Positions 50,272 through 58,466 of a stretch of DNA of 64,000 bases are shown one piece after another. Position 1 is the stretch's first letter; each line of letters opens with the position of its first letter. The notes beneath the pieces are model-generated. The model was not told the origin of the DNA. It did no database searches and saw only the letters and a program-made list of their open reading frames with translations. The position numbers were made by a program, and so were the translations under genes. Source of the stretch: PALSA-1004 sp041483135 (GTDB taxonomy: Bacteria > Pseudomonadota > Gammaproteobacteria > Burkholderiales > SG8-41); assembly GCA_041483135.1 (NCBI GenBank), contig JBGPFE010000018.1:1-64000 (forward strand), given 5' to 3'.

Positions 50272-50655
50272 ATGGCCACAGAAAAAAAATACGAAATCAC
50301 GGTAACCACGCGCACCGCCTACGTCCCGGAGCAATCAGATTCGAATAGCGGCCGCTATGTGTTTGCCTACACGATCACGATCAAAAACACCGGCAGCGTC
50401 ACCGCACAACTGATCAGCCGGCACTGGATCATCAGCGATGCCAACAATCAGGTGCAGGAAGTACGCGGGCTCGGTGTCGTCGGCGAGCAGCCGCTGCTCA
50501 AGCCCAGCGAGAGCTTTGAATACACGAGCGGCACCGCGATAGCCACCCCGGTCGGCACCATGCGCGGAACCTATCAGATGGTCGCCGAGGACGGCTTGCA
50601 GTTCGACGCGACTATTCCCGAGTTCACGCTGTCGATGCCGCGCGTTCTGCACTGA
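50272..50655 (+). CDS. apaG: ApaG (DUF525) protein
   Basis: A 127-residue beta-sandwich protein from the ATG at 50272. Family marks: YVFAYTITIKNTGSVTAQLISRHWIISDA, the Gly-rich GLGVVGEQPLLKPSESFEYTSG and MRGTYQMVAEDG. ApaG is linked to Co/Mg homeostasis and occurs near Ap4A hydrolase genes elsewhere. It is divergent from rpe. A heptamer repeat array fills the gap to the next gene. Confidence 0.95.
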   Translation: MATEKKYEITVTTRTAYVPEQSDSNSGRYVFAYTITIKNTGSVTAQLISRHWIISDANNQVQEVRGLGVVGEQPLLKPSESFEYTSGTAIATPVGTMRGTYQMVAEDGLQFDATIPEFTLSMPRVLH

Positions 50656-50656
50656 A

Positions 50657-50744
50657 CAGCGATCAGCATTCAGCTATCAGCCGTCAGCCTTGATTCCGCC
50701 GCAACTAGCGCTTTCAGCTGAAAGCTGACCGCTGAACGCTGACA
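50657..50744. repeat. Heptamer-period repeat array B, inverted arms
   Basis: Left arm: five perfect-period units of CAGCNNT (50657-50691). Right arm: four units of GCTGANN (50717-50744). The right unit is the reverse complement of the left, so the two arms face each other across 25 bp and could form a long imperfect stem with paired CAGC/GCTG steps every 7 bp. The array fills nearly the whole gap from the apaG stop (50655) to the methyltransferase ATG (50748). Confidence 0.85.
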
Positions 50745-50747
50745 GCC

Positions 50748-51347
50748 ATGTCACTGCAAACCAGTTACACGCTGCTCGCCCCCTTTTACGACCTGGCGGT
50801 TGCATATGCGCTTGCCAGCGCCCGCCGGCGCAGTATCGCGGATCTGCCGCAGCACAGTAGCCTCAATGTGCTCATCAACGGCATCGGCACCGGGCTTGAC
50901 CTGCCGCTGCTGCCGCCCGCACATCACTACGTCGGCCTCGATCTGACAAGCGCCATGCTCGAGCGCGCCCGCCCGCGCCGCGGACAGCTGGCGCTTCGCC
51001 TGGTGCAAGGCGACAGCCAGCATTTGCCTTTTCGCAGCGCGAGCTTCGATATTGCGCTGCTGCACCTGATACTCGCGATCGTCCCCGATCCGGTCGCGGC
51101 GCTGCGCGAAACCGCACGCGTGCTCAAGCCCGGCGGCCGTGTATTGCTGCTCGACAAATTTCTGCGCGCGGGACAACGCGCGCCGCTGCGGCGCGCGCTG
51201 AGTCCGCTCGCCGCGCGCATCGCAACGCGGCTCGACGTGGTGTTCGAGGAAGTGCTGGCGGGGGTTTTGGAACTCAAGCTCGTGAGCGACGAGCCGGCGC
51301 TGGCGCGCGGCTGGTTCCGGCGCATCGAGTTGAGAAAGGCCGCCTGA
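50748..51347 (+). CDS. Class I SAM-dependent methyltransferase
   Basis: A 199-residue methyltransferase of the UbiE/Methyltransf_11 type. Motif I is degenerate (LNVLINGIGTGLDLPLL), followed by YVGLDLTSAMLERAR, LVQGDSQHLPFRSASFDIALLHLIL and the post-motif LRETARVLKPGGRVLLLD. The Gly-rich loop (GIGTGLD) is shorter than the common GxGxG. The substrate is not inferable. The region upstream of its ATG is entirely heptamer repeat with no typical Shine-Dalgarno sequence. Confidence 0.85.
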   Translation: MSLQTSYTLLAPFYDLAVAYALASARRRSIADLPQHSSLNVLINGIGTGLDLPLLPPAHHYVGLDLTSAMLERARPRRGQLALRLVQGDSQHLPFRSASFDIALLHLILAIVPDPVAALRETARVLKPGGRVLLLDKFLRAGQRAPLRRALSPLAARIATRLDVVFEEVLAGVLELKLVSDEPALARGWFRRIELRKAA

Positions 51348-51356
51348 GCACGCAGA

Positions 51357-51473
51357 TCAAATTTGCCCGGGACCGCGATCATCGGGCGGCTTCGGTTTAC
51401 GCGGCCATGTCCACCACACGATTGCGAGCAGGATCGCGAGCGCGGCGCCCGCTTCAAGCAGCATCCAAACCAT
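51357..51473 (-). CDS. Small single-pass membrane protein (38 aa)
   Basis: A short ORF from the ATG at 51473. It encodes one hydrophobic helix (MVWMLLEAGAALAILLAIVW), then a Trp-rich, basic and Pro-rich tail (WTWPRKPKPPDDRGPGQ). Topology looks like a small N-out or N-in anchor with a positive cytoplasmic tail. It lies in the gap between the methyltransferase and mltA, on the opposite strand to both. Similar tiny proteins occur in betaproteobacteria in my judgement; expression is unproven. Confidence 0.45.
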   Translation of the reverse strand: MVWMLLEAGAALAILLAIVWWTWPRKPKPPDDRGPGQI

Positions 51474-51537
51474 AAGCTTTTTTCGGCAAGACTTTCACTG
51501 TTATATACTGCAGCGCATTGTGTTTCTCTTCGCTGCA

Positions 51538-52755
51538 ATGATACGCCGCTGCGCCGCGCTGATCGCGCTGGCCATGCTCACCGCGTGCGAAACGCTGCTA
51601 CCGGGTAAACCTCCGGCCGCCCCAACGCCCGCACCGACAACCGTCCCTGCAGCGCCGGCGCCGGCTGTCGAAGCTCCGCCGGCGAAACCGCCGGCGCCCG
51701 TCAGTCCGCTGCGCGCGAGCAGCTGGGATGCCATTTCCGGCTGGCACGACGACAACCCGCAGCTCGCCTGGGGCGCGTTCCTCACGGGTTGCGGCGCGCT
51801 CAAGGTCCAACCCGCATGGCAATCGGTGTGCGCTGTCGCAGCGACGTTGAGCGAACCTTCGCGCGACACGCTCCAGCGCTTTTTCGAGCTCAACTTCACG
51901 CCTTATCAGGTCGTCAATCCCGACGGCAGCGACGGCGGCATGGTCACCGGCTATTACGAGCCGCTGTTGCATGGCAGCCGCTCGCGCAGCCCGCGCTATC
52001 GATTCCCGGTATACGGCGTGCCCGACGATCTGCTGGTGATCGACCTCGGTGAGCTTTATCCGGAACTCAAAAACATGCGGCTGCGCGGCCGGCTCGAAGG
52101 ACGGCGCGTGTTGCCGTACTTCAATCGCGCGCAGATCGATGAAGGTGCGGCGCCGGTCGCCGGCAAGGAAATCGTGTGGGTCGAGGACGCGGTCGAGCTG
52201 TTCTTCATGCAAATCCAGGGGTCGGGCCGCGTCAGGCTCGACAGCGGCGAGACCCTCATGCTCGGTTACGCCGACCAGAACGGTTATCCCTACCGCTCGA
52301 TCGGGAGGCTGCTGATCGACCGCGGCGACCTGCCGCTCGAAAAAGCGTCGATGCAAGGCATCCAGGCGTGGGCGAAACAGAACCCCGGCAAGCTGCAGGA
52401 GCTGCTTAATTACAACGCGAGCTATGTATTCTTCCGCGAAATGCCGCCCGGCCTGCCGGGTCCGCTCGGGACGCTCGGCGTGCCGCTCACCGCGCGCCGC
52501 AGCATCGCGGTCGACGCGCGCTACATTCCGCTCGGCGCGCCGGTATTTCTCGCCACCACCTGGCCTAACTCGCGCCGGCCGCTCAATCACCTGACGCTCG
52601 CGCAGGACACCGGTGGCGCGATCCGCGGCGCGGTGCGCGCCGATTTCTTCTGGGGTTTTGGCGACGAGGCCGCATCGCTCGCCGGCCGCATGCGCCAAAA
52701 CGGGAAAATGTGGGTGCTGCTGCCGAACGGCCATCCACTGCCGAACGGAAATTAA
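51538..52755 (+). CDS. mltA: Membrane-bound lytic murein transglycosylase A
   Basis: A 405-residue MltA lipoprotein from the ATG at 51538. The lipobox is LTAC, followed by a Pro/Ala linker (about residues 25-55). The MltA domain includes GGMVTGYYEPLL, VYGVPDDLLVIDL, MQIQGSGRVRLDSGETLMLGYADQNGYPYRSIG and the 3D-type region LAQDTGGAIRGAVRADFFWGFG with the catalytic Asp. It cleaves glycan strands to 1,6-anhydro-MurNAc products, the substrate recycled by AnmK. A GTG six codons upstream is an alternative start. Confidence 0.95.
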   Translation: MIRRCAALIALAMLTACETLLPGKPPAAPTPAPTTVPAAPAPAVEAPPAKPPAPVSPLRASSWDAISGWHDDNPQLAWGAFLTGCGALKVQPAWQSVCAVAATLSEPSRDTLQRFFELNFTPYQVVNPDGSDGGMVTGYYEPLLHGSRSRSPRYRFPVYGVPDDLLVIDLGELYPELKNMRLRGRLEGRRVLPYFNRAQIDEGAAPVAGKEIVWVEDAVELFFMQIQGSGRVRLDSGETLMLGYADQNGYPYRSIGRLLIDRGDLPLEKASMQGIQAWAKQNPGKLQELLNYNASYVFFREMPPGLPGPLGTLGVPLTARRSIAVDARYIPLGAPVFLATTWPNSRRPLNHLTLAQDTGGAIRGAVRADFFWGFGDEAASLAGRMRQNGKMWVLLPNGHPLPNGN

Positions 52756-52762
52756 CGACGCC

Positions 52763-53431
52763 TCAGCGCACGGCCCCTGCGCTGTCGCCGTAGAGGTACT
52801 TGACCTGCAGCTGCAGCCGGCTTTTTACCGGATGCCCCTGTTTCTGCGCCGGGGAAAACCGCAGCGCGCGGAACACCGCGAGCGTGGCCTCTTCGAAATA
52901 ACCCGGCGGCTGGGCATCGATCACCGATACTTCGTTCACGACGCCGAACTCGTCGATCAACAACAGCAGCGCCAACTTGCCGTCCAGGCGTTGAGCGGCT
53001 GCCGCGTCGGGGTAATCGAGCCTGATCGGCGTCAGCGGCTGCGGATAAACATCGAGCTGCTTCGGCGTGTACCAGGTCGGATCGCGGATGAACGGGACGT
53101 CTATGCCGCTGCTGGGCGAGGAAACCGGCGCGCTTGCGGGCTTCGGTTCGGCTTTGGGTTCAGCCGGTTTCGGCTGAACTTCAGCGTTGACTGCCGCCGT
53201 CGTCTGGTCCGCGGGGACCAGCGTCGATGCCTGCGCCGGCGGTTCGGGCGTGGCCGGCTCGAGTCGCGCGTAGATCGTGGAAACGATGTTAGGCGCGCCG
53301 CCGGTCGGATTGACCGGTATGCCGGCGAGCACCGCCAGGTGCAGCAGCAGCGACAGCGAGCACGCGACGAGCAGCCGCGACAGGGGTTGATTCAAGTCGG
53401 GACCCGGGGTTACCGCGAAAGCGGCCATCAT
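52763..53431 (-). CDS. Energy transducer TonB-like protein
   Basis: A 222-residue protein from the ATG at 53431. It has an N-terminal membrane anchor with the S/H-containing helix SLSLLLHLAVLAG, a Pro/Glu/Lys/Ala-rich periplasmic spacer (about residues 60-105), and a C-terminal TonB-like domain (RLDYPDAAAAQRLDGKLALLLLIDEFG, read in parts, and ALRFSPAQKQGHPV). No exbB/exbD or TonB-dependent receptor is in the window. It lies downstream of dsbC on the same strand. A general TonB-family protein rather than the main TonB is possible. Confidence 0.82.
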   Translation of the reverse strand: MMAAFAVTPGPDLNQPLSRLLVACSLSLLLHLAVLAGIPVNPTGGAPNIVSTIYARLEPATPEPPAQASTLVPADQTTAAVNAEVQPKPAEPKAEPKPASAPVSSPSSGIDVPFIRDPTWYTPKQLDVYPQPLTPIRLDYPDAAAAQRLDGKLALLLLIDEFGVVNEVSVIDAQPPGYFEEATLAVFRALRFSPAQKQGHPVKSRLQLQVKYLYGDSAGAVR

Positions 53432-53480
53432 CGAATCGCCACCGCGCCTTTCACACTGCAAACCGCAGCGGCTGCCGCCG

Positions 53481-54203
53481 CTATTTGGCTTGCGTGCCAG
53501 CCGCCAGGCGCTGCTCGATCATCTCGACGGGAATGGCGCCGGGAATACGCTGGCCATCGGCAAAGAACATCGTCGGCGTTCCGGAGATGTTTTTCTGCTT
53601 GCCGAACGCGACGGTCTTCTCGATCGCAGTCGTGTCGCAGGTACCGGGTGCCGTCGGCGCAACGCCGTTGACCAGCTGGTCGTCCCACGCCTTGGCGCGG
53701 TCTTTCGAGCACCAGATCGATTTCGCTTTTTCGACCGAGTCGGGGCCCAGCACCGGGTACAGGAACACGTAGATCGTCACGTCGTTGATCTTGGTGAGGT
53801 CCTGCTCGAACTTCTTGCAGTAGCCGCAATTGGGATCGCCGAAATAGGCCAGCTTGCGCGTGCCCTTGCCTTTGACTTTCTTGAACGCGAGATTGAGCGG
53901 CAGCTCGCTGAACTTGATCGCGGTGAGCCGGCTCATGCGTTCCTCGGTCAGGTTCGCCTTTCTGTCGGTGTCGATCAGGCTGGCGTTGACGAACAGATAA
54001 GCAGCTTTCTCGTCGGTATAAATCAGCTGTCCGTTGGAAAAAACTTCGTATATCCCGGCCAGCGGCGTTTTGGTCACGCTTTCAACCGGGATGTCCGGGT
54101 ATTTTTTCTCCAGCGCCGCCCTGACCGTAGCTTCGCTGGCGCCGGCAATGGTGCTGACACACGCCAGCATCAGCAAGGAAACTACCGCAATGACTTTACG
54201 CAT
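53481..54203 (-). CDS. dsbC: DsbC/DsbG-type thiol:disulfide interchange protein
   Basis: A 240-residue periplasmic disulfide isomerase from the ATG at 54203 (AAGGA upstream), with a signal peptide ending IAGAS. The N-terminal dimerisation domain (TVRAALEKKYPDIPVESV) is followed by a thioredoxin domain with active site DPNCGYCKKF (CGYC) and the cis-Pro in SGTPTMFF. A second Cys pair (SIWCSKDR and PGTCDTT) matches the structural disulfide of DsbC. It repairs wrongly paired disulfides of exported proteins. Confidence 0.94.
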   Translation of the reverse strand: MRKVIAVVSLLMLACVSTIAGASEATVRAALEKKYPDIPVESVTKTPLAGIYEVFSNGQLIYTDEKAAYLFVNASLIDTDRKANLTEERMSRLTAIKFSELPLNLAFKKVKGKGTRKLAYFGDPNCGYCKKFEQDLTKINDVTIYVFLYPVLGPDSVEKAKSIWCSKDRAKAWDDQLVNGVAPTAPGTCDTTAIEKTVAFGKQKNISGTPTMFFADGQRIPGAIPVEMIEQRLAAGTQAK

Positions 54204-54240
54204 GATGGTCCTTAACAAGTGATGATTTTGATTCGACAGC

Positions 54241-55407
54241 TTATCCGACCGCGTGTTGCACCAGAAGGTTCTTCAGGTGCGCCTGGCGGTTGGTCAGGCG
54301 CAGGCCAAAGTTGCGCAATCCCGCCAACCACGGATTGTCGTTGTTGAACAGCCGCTGCAAAGCGTCGGTAGCGAGCCGCATGGTGGCGATGTCTTCCCGG
54401 CGCGCACGCTCGTAACGGCGCAACAGGTGATAGTCGCCGCAGTCGGTCTGGGCGCCGCGTTGCGCCAACACCCGCGCGAGTTCGCGCGCGTCGCGAAAAC
54501 CGAGATTCACGCCCTGCCCGGCGAGCGGGTGCACATTATGCGCAGCGTCCCCGACCAGGGCAAGGCGCGGCATCACCAGTTGCCGTACGCGCTGCAGCCG
54601 CAGCGGGAATGCCGCCGCCGGCGTGATCAGCTTGAGCTCGCCGAGCGCGTCATGGCTGGCTGCAGTGACTTGTGCAGCGAGTTCAGCGCGCGTGAGCTTG
54701 AGCAGCCGCGCCGCGTGCTCGTCCGCGGTTGACCACACCATCGAGACCCGCTCCCCCGGCAACGGCAGCAACGCCAGCACGCCGTCGCGCCGGAACCATT
54801 GCATCGCGATGCCGCGATGCGGCCTGGTGGCGGCGAAATTAGCGACCACCGCCGTCTGCCGGTAGGGCCGCATTACAACTTCGATCGCGGCTTGCGCGCG
54901 TGTCCATGAATCCGCGCCGTCGGCGCCGACTATCAGTCGCGCGCGCAGCGTGCGGCCGTCGCCCAACTCCAGTTGCGCCGCTTCCGCCGCGAACTTCAAA
55001 GCCTTGCCGGTCGCGGGCGCAATCACTTCGACGTGCGGCGCATGCTTCAGCATGTCCCACATTACGCGCTGCAGCTCGCGGTTCTCGACGATGAATGCCA
55101 GCTCGCGCAAGCCGGCGTTATAAGCGCTGAAATCGATGCCGGATCGGACATCGTCGCCGAAAATGCGCATTTCCTCGACCTGGCTCACGCGTGCCACGTC
55201 GAGTTGTTGCCACACGCCGCAACTCTCGAGAAATGCCGCGGCCCCGGGACTGATCGCGTAGACCCGGCTGTCCCAGCCGGCGGCGCGCACGGCAAATCGC
55301 GGCAGCTGCGCTTCGATCACCGCGAGCTTGAGTCCGGAAGTTCCGAGCGCCAAAGCCAGGCTCGCGCCGACCAAGCCGCTGCCGACCACCACGACGTCAA
55401 AATCCAT
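54241..55407 (-). CDS. UbiH/UbiF/VisC-family FAD monooxygenase
   Basis: A 388-residue flavoprotein hydroxylase of ubiquinone biosynthesis. FAD-binding GxGxxG reads VVVGSGLVGASLALAL, the DG motif is LIVGADGADSWTR, and the GD motif is LALVGDAAHNVHPLAGQGVNLGFRD. The family contains UbiH, UbiF, UbiI, UbiL and UbiM, which hydroxylate different ring carbons; sequence alone here does not fix which. Since a Coq7 for C6 is encoded at 39.9 kb, a C1 or C5 role is more likely. Confidence 0.92.
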   Translation of the reverse strand: MDFDVVVVGSGLVGASLALALGTSGLKLAVIEAQLPRFAVRAAGWDSRVYAISPGAAAFLESCGVWQQLDVARVSQVEEMRIFGDDVRSGIDFSAYNAGLRELAFIVENRELQRVMWDMLKHAPHVEVIAPATGKALKFAAEAAQLELGDGRTLRARLIVGADGADSWTRAQAAIEVVMRPYRQTAVVANFAATRPHRGIAMQWFRRDGVLALLPLPGERVSMVWSTADEHAARLLKLTRAELAAQVTAASHDALGELKLITPAAAFPLRLQRVRQLVMPRLALVGDAAHNVHPLAGQGVNLGFRDARELARVLAQRGAQTDCGDYHLLRRYERARREDIATMRLATDALQRLFNNDNPWLAGLRNFGLRLTNRQAHLKNLLVQHAVG

Positions 55408-55584
55408 AGTCCATCACTATGTTATCGTGCAAACCGCGAGTGTATAGCACCCCGCCGCTCCCGCAATAACGGCGCCGCCCGGCGGTCATTACACGGCGAC
55501 AAACGGAGCGTCGCGGCATTACCTAACTATCTGCAATTCTTGACAAAATCCGGGTCGAAATTTAGACTGCCGCCCCTCCTACTC

Positions 55585-55660
55585 GGCGAGTTAGCTCAGC
55601 GGTTAGAGCAGCGGAATCATAATCCGTTGGTCCGGGGTTCAAATCCCTGACTCGCCACCA
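55585..55660 (+). tRNA. tRNA with CAT anticodon (elongator Met or Ile2)
   Basis: 76 bases including encoded CCA. The acceptor stem GGCGAGT pairs with ACTCGCC, the anticodon stem GCGGA pairs with TCCGT around ATCATAA (anticodon CAT), and the T arm contains GGTTCAAATCC. It lacks the unpaired first position and GGG/CCC anticodon stem of initiator tRNA, so it is elongator tRNA-Met or the lysidine-modified tRNA-Ile. I cannot separate these confidently by eye. Confidence 0.95.
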
Positions 55661-55714
55661 ATTCCTCCTGTCCGGCGATTGGCGATCACGCCAAGCCGCC
55701 GCCACTAAACTAGG

Positions 55715-55786
55715 TATAATGCGCACCCCTGATCGGGGGTGCCCATGGGTCGCCCAGGGCGCCGGCATCGGCATCTCGGTTATAAT
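55715..55786 (+). promoter_or_regulatory. Two tandem TATAAT boxes downstream of the tRNA
   Basis: Consensus -10 hexamers occur at 55715-55720 (GGTATAATGC) and 55781-55786 (GGTTATAATGC) in nearly identical ten-base contexts, 66 bp apart. Between them is a hairpin GCACCCC-N6-GGGGTGC (55723-55742), positioned at the likely 5' end of the first transcript. -35 matches are poor. They probably drive the exported-protein gene and miaB cluster; the second box gives a start near 55793. Confidence 0.5.
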
Positions 55787-55843
55787 GCAGGGGGCTGATT
55801 TAAAAAGGGTTTCGAATATATCTTGAGGTGCGCTCAGAGTACT

Positions 55844-56167
55844 ATGCGTAACTGGCTGCTGGTATTAATAGCGTCGGGTTTGTTGCTGGCGGTGGTTGCG
55901 CACGCCCAATTTCGCCCGTTGCCTCCCAATGCCAAGCGCGCGACCACGGGACAGCAACGCTACGCGCTGCCGTTGATCGATATCGGCGGCACCGTGGTCA
56001 AGCTCGCGCCCGGCGGAGTGATTTATGATCAGAACAACCGCAGCCTCGTGCACGGCGCGCTGCCGCTGGGCGCCGACGTCTTGTACACGACCGACATGAA
56101 CGGCGACGTCGCGCGCATTTATATCCTGACGCCTCAGGAACAGGCGCAACTCAATCAGCGGAAGTAA
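55844..56167 (+). CDS. Small exported hypothetical protein
   Basis: A 107-residue protein from the ATG at 55844 with a signal peptide ending VVAHAQ. The mature part is short and beta-rich (IDIGGTVVKLAPGGVIYDQNNR, read in parts, and VLYTTDMNGDVARIYIL) and ends in a Gln-rich tail. I do not recognise a family. It lies 5 bp before miaB on the same strand, at the head of the cluster; a periplasmic location is inferred. Confidence 0.65.
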   Translation: MRNWLLVLIASGLLLAVVAHAQFRPLPPNAKRATTGQQRYALPLIDIGGTVVKLAPGGVIYDQNNRSLVHGALPLGADVLYTTDMNGDVARIYILTPQEQAQLNQRK

Positions 56168-56172
56168 CGGGC

Positions 56173-57507
56173 GTGGCGCAGAAACTCTACATCAAGACTT
56201 TCGGCTGCCAGATGAACGAGTACGACTCGGACAAGATGGCCGACGTGCTCAATGCCGCACAAGGCATGGTCGCGACCGCGACGCCCGACGATGCCGACGT
56301 GATTCTGTTCAACACCTGCTCGGTGCGTGAAAAAGCGCAGGAGAAGGTGTTTCACGACCTCGGCCGCGTCAAGCACCTGAAGCATGCGCGGCCCGACTTG
56401 ATCATCGGTGTCGGCGGCTGCGTCGCCAGCCAGGAAGGCGCTGCGATCGTTGCGCGCGCACCCTACGTCGACCTGGTATTCGGCCCGCAAACGTTGCACC
56501 GGCTGCCCGACATGATAGCCGCGCGCCGCGCGGGCGGCACCCCACAGGTCGACATCTCATTCCCGGAAATCGAGAAGTTCGACCACCTGCCGCCGGCGCG
56601 CGTCGCCGGCAGCACGGCGTTCGTGTCGATCATGGAAGGCTGCAGCAAGTACTGCACGTTTTGTGTCGTACCCTACACGCGCGGCGAGGAAGTCTCACGG
56701 CCGTTCGACGACGTGCTGACCGAAGTCGCCGAGCTTGCCGAGCAAGGCGTCGGTGAAGTCACGCTGCTGGGACAGAACGTCAATGCCTACCGCGGGCGCA
56801 TGCTAGACGGCGCGCTCGCCGATATCGCGCTGCTGCTCGAATACGCGGCTGAAATCCCCGGCATCCAGCGCCTGCGGTACACGACTTCCCACCCGAGGGA
56901 ATTCACCCAGCGCCTGATCGACGTTTACGCGCGCCTGCCGCAGCTGGTGAGCCACGTGCACCTGCCGGTGCAGTCGGGCTCGGACCGCGTGCTCGCCGCC
57001 ATGAAGCGCGGCTACAGCGTGCTCGAATACAAATCGATCGTCCGCCGGCTGCGCAAAGTGCGTCCCGGGATTTTAATCTCGTCTGATTTCATCGTCGGCT
57101 TTCCCGGGGAGACTGCCGCCGATTTCGAGGCCACGCTGAAACTCATCGGGGAGGTCGGTTTCGATGCGAGCTTCAGCTTCATCTACAGCCCGCGCCCAGG
57201 CACGCCGGCCGCCGGGCTGCCCAACGCAACACCGCATGAAGTCAAGCTCGCGCGGCTGCAGCGCCTGCAGGCGCTGCTCGAGACCGGGGCGCAGGCAATC
57301 AGCCGGACGATGGTCGGCACCACCCAGCGTATTCTGGTCGAAGGCGCGTCGAAAAAGGATGCGTGCGAGCTCGCCGGGCGCACCGACAATAACCGCGTCG
57401 TCAATTTCGTCGGCGAGCCGCGGCTCGCCGGACGGTTTGTCGACGTTATCATCACCGCCGCGCTGCCGCATTCGCTGCGCGGCGAGATCGCGCTCGTTCA
57501 CGCTTGA
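56173..57507 (+). CDS. miaB: tRNA-2-methylthio-N6-dimethylallyladenosine synthase
   Basis: A 444-residue radical-SAM methylthiotransferase with a GTG start. The N-terminal UPF0004 domain has three cluster cysteines (FGCQMNEYDSD, NTCSVREKAQ, VGGCVASQEG), the radical-SAM motif is GCSKYCTFCVVPYTRGEE, and a C-terminal TRAM domain ends the protein. It adds the methylthio group at A37 of tRNAs reading UNN codons. It shares a TTGA overlap with phoH. Confidence 0.97.
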   Translation: MAQKLYIKTFGCQMNEYDSDKMADVLNAAQGMVATATPDDADVILFNTCSVREKAQEKVFHDLGRVKHLKHARPDLIIGVGGCVASQEGAAIVARAPYVDLVFGPQTLHRLPDMIAARRAGGTPQVDISFPEIEKFDHLPPARVAGSTAFVSIMEGCSKYCTFCVVPYTRGEEVSRPFDDVLTEVAELAEQGVGEVTLLGQNVNAYRGRMLDGALADIALLLEYAAEIPGIQRLRYTTSHPREFTQRLIDVYARLPQLVSHVHLPVQSGSDRVLAAMKRGYSVLEYKSIVRRLRKVRPGILISSDFIVGFPGETAADFEATLKLIGEVGFDASFSFIYSPRPGTPAAGLPNATPHEVKLARLQRLQALLETGAQAISRTMVGTTQRILVEGASKKDACELAGRTDNNRVVNFVGEPRLAGRFVDVIITAALPHSLRGEIALVHA

Positions 57508-58466
57508 AACCGGTCGAAGTTTCCTTCACGCCGGTCGACAACCAGCGGCTCGCCAATCTGTGCGGCGTGCTTGACGAAAACCTGCGCCAGATCGAAACCG
57601 CGCTCGATGTCGTGATCGCGCGCCGCGGGGAGAATTTCGCGCTGGCCGGCAGCCCCGACCAGACGCGTCTTGCCGCGCGGGCACTCAGGAAATTCTATGC
57701 CAAAGCCAGACGCAACCTGTCGGTCGAGGATGTGCAGCTGGAGCTGATCGAAGTGACGCGCGCCAAACCGTCAGCCCAGGCCGACGACGCACCGCAACTC
57801 AAAACCCGGCGCCACGATCTGCACGGCCGCACGCCGCGCCAGGTGCTGTATCTGAAACAAATCCAGAGCCACGACATCACGTTCAGCATCGGCCCCGCCG
57901 GCACCGGCAAAACCTATCTCGCCGTGGCCTGCGCGATCGACGCGCTCGAGCGCGACAGCGTCAAGCGCATCGTGCTGGTGCGCCCGGCCGTCGAGGCCGG
58001 CGAGCGGCTGGGCTTCCTGCCCGGCGACATGGCGCAGAAAGTCGATCCCTACCTGCGCCCGCTTTACGATGCGCTCTACGACCTGATGGGCTTCGACAAG
58101 GTGATGAAGCTCTTCGAGCGCAACGCGATCGAGGTCGCCCCGCTCGCGTTCATGCGCGGCCGGACGCTCAATCATGCGTTTGTGATCCTGGACGAGGCGC
58201 AGAACACGACACCCGAGCAGATGAAAATGTTTTTGACGCGCATCGGCTTCGGCAGCAAGGCGGTCGTCACCGGCGACATCACGCAAATCGATCTGCCGCG
58301 CGGCCACAAGAGCGGATTGAACGAGGCGCGCGCGGTCTTGAAGCGCGTGCGCGGCATCGCCTTCATCCACTTCCAATCGAGCGACGTGGTGCGCCATCCG
58401 CTGGTGCAGCGTATCGTCAATGCCTACGAGCGGCACACCAAAGCGCAAGCCGAGCCGGACGCCTGA
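57504..58466 (+). CDS. PhoH family ATPase (PhoH-like, YbeZ type)
   Basis: A 320-residue protein starting at a TTG inside the miaB stop (TTGA). An N-terminal KH-like region precedes the ATPase core: Walker A IGPAGTGKTYLAVACA, Walker B HAFVILDEAQNTTPEQMK, and VVTGDITQIDLPRG. In E. coli ybeZ lies in the ybeZYX-lnt operon, and the protein cooperates with YbeY in rRNA maturation. Despite the name, control by phosphate is not implied. Confidence 0.94.
   Translation: MKPVEVSFTPVDNQRLANLCGVLDENLRQIETALDVVIARRGENFALAGSPDQTRLAARALRKFYAKARRNLSVEDVQLELIEVTRAKPSAQADDAPQLKTRRHDLHGRTPRQVLYLKQIQSHDITFSIGPAGTGKTYLAVACAIDALERDSVKRIVLVRPAVEAGERLGFLPGDMAQKVDPYLRPLYDALYDLMGFDKVMKLFERNAIEVAPLAFMRGRTLNHAFVILDEAQNTTPEQMKMFLTRIGFGSKAVVTGDITQIDLPRGHKSGLNEARAVLKRVRGIAFIHFQSSDVVRHPLVQRIVNAYERHTKAQAEPDA

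Noticed and set aside
57504..58466. PhoH as a phosphate-regulon member linked to the pst genes
   Set aside because: It is the YbeZ-type protein in the miaB-ybeY cluster, with no Pho box upstream; the name is historical.
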